Under the pieces are notes generated by a model that saw only the letters and a list, made by a program, of their open reading frames with translations, was not told the DNA's origin and made no database searches. Shown here piece by piece: positions 60,100-64,000 of a stretch of 64,000 nucleotides of DNA (position 1 is the stretch's first letter; every line of letters starts with the position of its first letter). Source of the stretch: an uncultured Monoglobus sp. GTDB taxonomy: Bacteria; Bacillota; Clostridia; Monoglobales; Monoglobaceae. A program made the position numbers and the translations under genes. The stretch covers positions 62,001-126,000 of the forward strand of contig CANRHV010000001.1 of the NCBI GenBank assembly GCA_947630505.1, read 5' to 3'.

Positions 60100-61614
60100 T
60101 TATTTGCTTTCGTTCGGGATGATGCCGTAGTGGCTCATGGCGGCGTTCAGCTGCTCGTCGACAAGCTCCTGCGTCTCAACTAAGGCTTTGTAAAGCTCGC
60201 GCTGGGTGGTGAGATCAAGCACTCCGTAGGGGAACAGGCCGTGCATGGCCTGGAAACGCTGTATCGCGTCAGCCAGGTCGGGGCCGAAGCTCGGGTCGTC
60301 GGTGTTGCCCAAAAATCTGTTCCACACCGCCAGGATCTTTTTGGCTTTCGCAATGTTCGGGTCGCTCATGCCCTGCTCGTAAACCGCGGCGTAGTCAAAA
60401 TCGCTGAATCCGCTGTGGTCAAACGGGATATAGGTGTTTTCAACGACCGAGTCCGGATCAAGACCTACCTGGTCGATGTTGGTGCCGAGCGGGGTCAGGT
60501 AGTAAGCCGCGGTGAATTTCATCGCCTCGCCGTCTTTGAGCGGCATTATAGACTGTACCGTGCCCTTGCCGTAGGTGCGCGTTCCGATAAGAATACCCGC
60601 CTCGTTGTCCTGTATCGCTGCCGCCAGAACCTCGGAGGCGCTGGCGCTGTTCTCGTTGACAAGAACCACAAGATCGTATTTTTTATCGGATTTGTTGTCC
60701 GACTTGAAAACTATGTCAAACATGTCCGCCTTGTGGTCCTCGGAGACGATTATGTCGCCGTCTTTTAAGAAATTGTTCGCGATCGTCACGGCCTCGGACA
60801 GATAGCCGCCGCCGTTGTCGCGCACGTCGACGATTATGTCGGTGATCCCCTGTTTATCGGCGTCGGCCATGGCTTCGGCGAACTGTGCGCCCGCGTTGTC
60901 CATAAAGCTGTATATTCTTATGTACATGGCTTTGCGGGGCGAGCCGTCAATGTCGTCGACGCCCTCAAGAACGGTGTGGGCGACCGAGAGCTTTTCGGCG
61001 ATCTCCTCGCGCGTTATGGTGAAGTAAAGGGGCGAGTCGCTGCCGCCGCGGAGAACTCCGATAACGACCTGCGTTCCGATCTCGCCGCGAATGAGCGCCT
61101 GCGCGTCCTCGATAGTGGCGCCGAAAAGAGTTGTTCCGTCCGCGCTGTAAAGTATATCGCCGGCCATGATGCCGGCCTTGTCCGCGGGAGACTCGTTATA
61201 TATCGAGCCCACGACCAGCTTGCCGCCGATCTCGTTCATCGTTATGCCTATGCCTCCGACCGCGCCCTCAAGCTCGGATAAAAACTCGTTGGTTTCCTCG
61301 GAACTCGGATAAAACACCGAGTAATTGTCTATTGACGAAAGTATAGCCGTCATTACTTTGTCATACAGCTCGGGATCGTCTTTCAGCGCCTCCAGCAGTC
61401 CCGCTTTATAGAGGGAGGCGGAGGTGACGCCGTCCTTCGCGAATACAGACAGATACTCCACGATCTCGTTCACATATTCCGAGATATACTCTCCGCTGTA
61501 TTGCTGCGGCGCCGCTGACGCGGGCGCGTCCTCGGCGAATACCGCTTGGCCGAAGCTCATAAAAACACAGCTTGCCGCCAGCGAAGAGGCGAGTATCTTT
61601 TTTAAACTATTCAT
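60100..61614 (-). CDS. secreted S41 protease with PDZ and C-terminal domain
   Basis: 504 aa from the ATG at 61614, 9 nt after GGGAG (an ATG at 61623 touches the SD). Signal peptide (LKKILASSLAASCVFMSFGQ ... AEDAP). PDZ at about 120-205, S41 core with VRDNGGGYLSEA, catalytic Ser in NENSASASEV and Lys in RTYGKGTVQ. A C-terminal 100 aa contains a peptidoglycan-binding-like repeat (FGPDLADAIQRFQAMHGL). Cell-envelope protease. Confidence 0.9.
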   Translation of the reverse strand: MNSLKKILASSLAASCVFMSFGQAVFAEDAPASAAPQQYSGEYISEYVNEIVEYLSVFAKDGVTSASLYKAGLLEALKDDPELYDKVMTAILSSIDNYSVFYPSSEETNEFLSELEGAVGGIGITMNEIGGKLVVGSIYNESPADKAGIMAGDILYSADGTTLFGATIEDAQALIRGEIGTQVVIGVLRGGSDSPLYFTITREEIAEKLSVAHTVLEGVDDIDGSPRKAMYIRIYSFMDNAGAQFAEAMADADKQGITDIIVDVRDNGGGYLSEAVTIANNFLKDGDIIVSEDHKADMFDIVFKSDNKSDKKYDLVVLVNENSASASEVLAAAIQDNEAGILIGTRTYGKGTVQSIMPLKDGEAMKFTAAYYLTPLGTNIDQVGLDPDSVVENTYIPFDHSGFSDFDYAAVYEQGMSDPNIAKAKKILAVWNRFLGNTDDPSFGPDLADAIQRFQAMHGLFPYGVLDLTTQRELYKALVETQELVDEQLNAAMSHYGIIPNESK

Positions 61615-61637
61615 AATGATCATCTCCCAAATATCTA

Positions 61638-62036
61638 TTATTTCTCAACAACTTTTATATGCTCAACGCGGTATGTGCCGTCAGCGAGTTTGACCGCGAT
61701 GATCTGCACGTCCATGTCCAAAAACCACGCCAGAGATTTGAGATCGAGCTCCGAGCCGCCATCTCTGCCGTCCCAAACGTTTCTGTCAAAAGCGGGCACG
61801 GCTGTGTATTCAAGGGCCGCCGCCGCGGCGGTGCCCACGGTGTCGGCCGCTCTTATCGGTCTGACTTTGGTGAGTATTATCTCGTTGTCGTTCCAGTCCG
61901 AAAGATAGAGCTTTCCTCTCAGCACCGCTGTGTCCGTGATGAGTTTTCCGGGCTCGATCGCGTGCGCGCCCTGAGGCGCGATAACCGCCGAAACCAACAA
62001 AACGCATATTATAATTTTTGATATTATTTTTTTCAT
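61638..62036 (-). CDS. small secreted protein
   Basis: 132 aa with a clear signal peptide (KKIISKIIICVLLVSAVIAP, cut after AHA). The mature part is beta-rich, acidic, unknown. Between argS and the S41 protease on the same strand, so probably one operon. Confidence 0.7.
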   Translation of the reverse strand: MKKIISKIIICVLLVSAVIAPQGAHAIEPGKLITDTAVLRGKLYLSDWNDNEIILTKVRPIRAADTVGTAAAAALEYTAVPAFDRNVWDGRDGGSELDLKSLAWFLDMDVQIIAVKLADGTYRVEHIKVVEK

Positions 62037-62055
62037 ATATTGTCTCCTTTGACGA

Positions 62056-63756
62056 CTACATATGATTCGGCGCGTCGATTTTAAGCATATTAAGCACGCC
62101 GGCTATGACTTTGCGCGCGCAGTCGATAAGCTTGACTCTGGCGTCGCGCAGCTCCTCGTCGTCAACGTTGACGCGGCAGTTGTTGTAAAAACCGTGAAAC
62201 TCGGTGGCGAGCTCCGTGGCGTAGCGCGTCATGCGCGCGGGCTCCAAAGTCTCGGCCGAGATCTTGATCTCCTCGGGCATGTCCGCAAGCTTTTTGAGCA
62301 GCGACAGCTCGCTCTCATGCTTGAGCAGCGACGGATTGATCTCGGCGTACGCTTTGGGAACAACGCCGTCCTGTTTTAATATTCTTAAGATTCCGCATAT
62401 CCTGGCGTGGGCGTACTGCACATAGAATACCGGATTGTCGTTGCTCTGCTCTTTTGCCAGCTCAAGGTCAAAGTCCAGATGGCTGCCCGCGCCGCGCATA
62501 TTAAAGAAGAAGCGCGCCGCGTCGATGCTGACCTCGTCGAGAAGGTCGGTCAGGCTTATCGCCTTGCCGGTGCGCTTTGACATGCGCACCACCTCGCCGT
62601 CGCGCGTCAGGCGCACAAGCTGCATCAGCACGATGTCAAGCCGATTTGAGTCGATACCCACGGCGCTCAGCGCCTCCTTCATGCGCGCCACATGGCCGTG
62701 ATGATCCGCGCCCCAGACATTTATAGCGCGGTCAAAGCCTCGGGTCTCCAGTTTGTTTATATGGTACGCGATGTCCGCCGCAAAGTAGGTGGGTATTCCG
62801 TTTTGGCGGATCAGAACCTCGTTTTTCTCAAGACCCATTTTTTCGCAGTCGAGCCACAGCGCGCCGTCCTGCTCGTAGGTGTAGCCCCGCTCGGTCAGAC
62901 GGTCGATCGCCGCTTTAACTGCTCCGCTCTTGTGGAGCTCGCTCTCGCGGAACCACACGTCATAGTGTATTCTGTATTTCTCAAGATCGGTTTTGAGCGC
63001 CGCTATGTTTTTCTCAAGAGCGTAGTCGATCAAAGCCTGCGCCCGCTCTTCCTCGGGGGCGTCGAGGTACTTGTCCCCGTTTATTTCGATAAACTCTTTG
63101 GCTCTGTCAATAATGTCCGAGCCTTGGTATCCGTCCTCGGGGAACTCGACCGCGTCCTCGCCGCGGAGCTGCTGAATATATCTGGCGCTCAGAGAGCGAC
63201 CGAATTTGTCGATCTGGTTTCCCGCGTCGTTTATATAAAACTCTCGGGTAACATCGTATCCCGCGTACTCGAGGACCGACGCCAAACAGTCGCCCAGCGC
63301 GCCGCCTCTCGCATTGCCCATATGCATGGGACCGGTGGGGTTGGCGCTGACAAACTCAACCATGGCTTTTTTGCCCTTGCCGATGTCGATTTTGCCGTAA
63401 TCCGCGCCCTGTTCCTCAATGGCGCGCATTGTCTCGTAAAGCCAACCGGGGGTTAAGTAAAAATTGATAAATCCCGCGCCGGCAACCTCGATTTTTTCGA
63501 TATTCGCGCCTTTGTCGATTCTCGATGTGATCTCGGCGGCGATTTTCGCGGGGGCGCAGCGGAACTCTTTGGCGAGCGCCATTGCCGCGCTGCAGGCAAA
63601 GTCGCCGTGGCTTTTGTCCTTGGGGACCTCGATCTTTATGCGGTCGCTCAGCGATTCTATATCCGCGGCGCTGAGCGCGCCGTCGTCCATGGCGGCGGTT
63701 AGCGCTTGTTTTATTTTGTCCGTGATCTCCTGTTTTATCTTGTCGGTAATGCTCAT
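62056..63756 (-). CDS. argS: arginyl-tRNA synthetase
   Basis: 566 aa class I enzyme. HIGH-type motif GPMHMGNARGG, MSKRTGKAISLTDLLDE at the KMSK position, N-terminal Add1-like domain and C-terminal DALR anticodon domain. The ATG at 63756 follows AAAGGAAA. A longer frame to 63801 has no SD. Confidence 0.96.
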   Translation of the reverse strand: MSITDKIKQEITDKIKQALTAAMDDGALSAADIESLSDRIKIEVPKDKSHGDFACSAAMALAKEFRCAPAKIAAEITSRIDKGANIEKIEVAGAGFINFYLTPGWLYETMRAIEEQGADYGKIDIGKGKKAMVEFVSANPTGPMHMGNARGGALGDCLASVLEYAGYDVTREFYINDAGNQIDKFGRSLSARYIQQLRGEDAVEFPEDGYQGSDIIDRAKEFIEINGDKYLDAPEEERAQALIDYALEKNIAALKTDLEKYRIHYDVWFRESELHKSGAVKAAIDRLTERGYTYEQDGALWLDCEKMGLEKNEVLIRQNGIPTYFAADIAYHINKLETRGFDRAINVWGADHHGHVARMKEALSAVGIDSNRLDIVLMQLVRLTRDGEVVRMSKRTGKAISLTDLLDEVSIDAARFFFNMRGAGSHLDFDLELAKEQSNDNPVFYVQYAHARICGILRILKQDGVVPKAYAEINPSLLKHESELSLLKKLADMPEEIKISAETLEPARMTRYATELATEFHGFYNNCRVNVDDEELRDARVKLIDCARKVIAGVLNMLKIDAPNHM

Positions 63757-63809
63757 GCTGAAATTTTTCCTTTCTGATTTTGTTTGCTGTCCGCTAATCA
63801 CTACATGCC

Positions 63810-63923
63810 CACCTCATCAGTCGCCTTCGGCGCCGGCTTCCCCTCAAGGGGAAGCCTTTTTTGCCTTCCCCCTTGAGGGGAAGGTGGGTTTTTGCCCGAA
63901 TGGGCAAAAAGTCGGATGAGGTG
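63810..63923. repeat. MITE-like palindromic intergenic element
   Basis: 114 bp bounded by CACCTCATC and GATGAGGTG inverted ends. Inside are GGCTTCCCCT-CA-AGGGGAAGCC, a C/G-rich arm and TTTTTGCCC/GGGCAAAAA. Such elements recur in gut clostridial genomes; transposase-less. Confidence 0.8.
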
Positions 63924-63939
63924 TTCTATTCGCTATTTA

Positions 63940-64000
63940 CTAATCCCTAATCTCTACGTTGACCGTCATATTGTTTTTGATGAAGTTTTGGTTGTCGGCG
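63940..64000 (-). CDS. C-terminal end of a gene, possibly DUF1934
   Basis: Last 19 codons on the minus strand (DNQNFIKNNMTVNVEIRD then TAG). DUF1934 (YwiB-like) genes often precede argS in clostridia and end in a similar beta strand. The piece is too short to be certain. Confidence 0.4.
   Translation of the reverse strand, partial: ADNQNFIKNNMTVNVEIRD

Overview
The window suggests a low-to-medium GC anaerobic Bacillota, most likely a gut-type clostridium. Supporting signs are consensus TTGACA/TATAAT promoters, GGAGG ribosome binding sites, an oxygen-independent ribonucleotide reductase, clostridial-type greA, lysS, ileS and argS genes, and frequent TTG starts in the mobile part. There are two parts. 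Positions 1 to about 46,950 are an A/T-rich integrated mobile element, most likely a large prophage. Positions about 47,050 to 64,000 are more G/C-rich chromosome, with an A/T-rich accessory islet at about 52.4-55.7 kb.

Element, left to right. (1) 0-3.8 kb, control region: an S24-type CI-like repressor, two other HTH regulators, matched operators and promoters, and two small membrane-protein genes on the minus strand, each with a strong promoter, a highly structured leader and a terminator. (2) 3.8-14.4 kb, early region, all plus strand: a sigma-like factor, two ParB/DUF262-like proteins, a winged-helix-like protein and many small unknown genes. (3) 14.4-27.2 kb, replication and recombination: SSB-like protein, Sak4-like ATPase, DnaB-like helicase, primase, RecJ, DNA polymerase III alpha and a RecD2-like helicase. 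Most of these start with TTG, and the last appears to start with ATA. (4) 27.2-33.2 kb, methylation island: two cytosine-5 methyltransferases, a compact SAM synthetase and two damaged Dam-type genes. A further N6-adenine methyltransferase lies at 42.8 kb. (5) 34.16-34.57 kb: a long-range-paired non-coding RNA of about 410 nt that encloses a tRNA-like fold and resembles the ROOL/GOLLD class of phage RNAs. (6) 34.7-45.5 kb, nucleotide metabolism: membrane-anchored dUTPase, Nmad1/DUF1599, DUF4406, glutaredoxin, NrdD, a NrdG fused to a ferredoxin-thioredoxin-reductase-like domain, and small genes. (7) 45.5-46.9 kb: Xis-like protein and tyrosine integrase with its own consensus promoter.

No capsid, terminase, tail, lysis or conjugation gene is visible, so the element must continue left of position 1, and prophage versus other integrative element cannot be settled here. 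As an inferred whole, the repressors hold the early promoters. On induction the sigma factor and replisome genes are expressed, the nucleotide module supplies dNTPs anaerobically, and the methylation module (methyltransferases plus a SAM source) modifies the DNA.

Chromosome: a PucR-type regulator, an S41 protease, greA-lysS, an islet with a HipB-like HTH gene, an ATPase_2/DUF234 protein and an orphan restriction specificity subunit, then an ArsR regulator, ileS, a second S41 protease, a small secreted protein, argS, a palindromic MITE-like repeat and the end of another gene.
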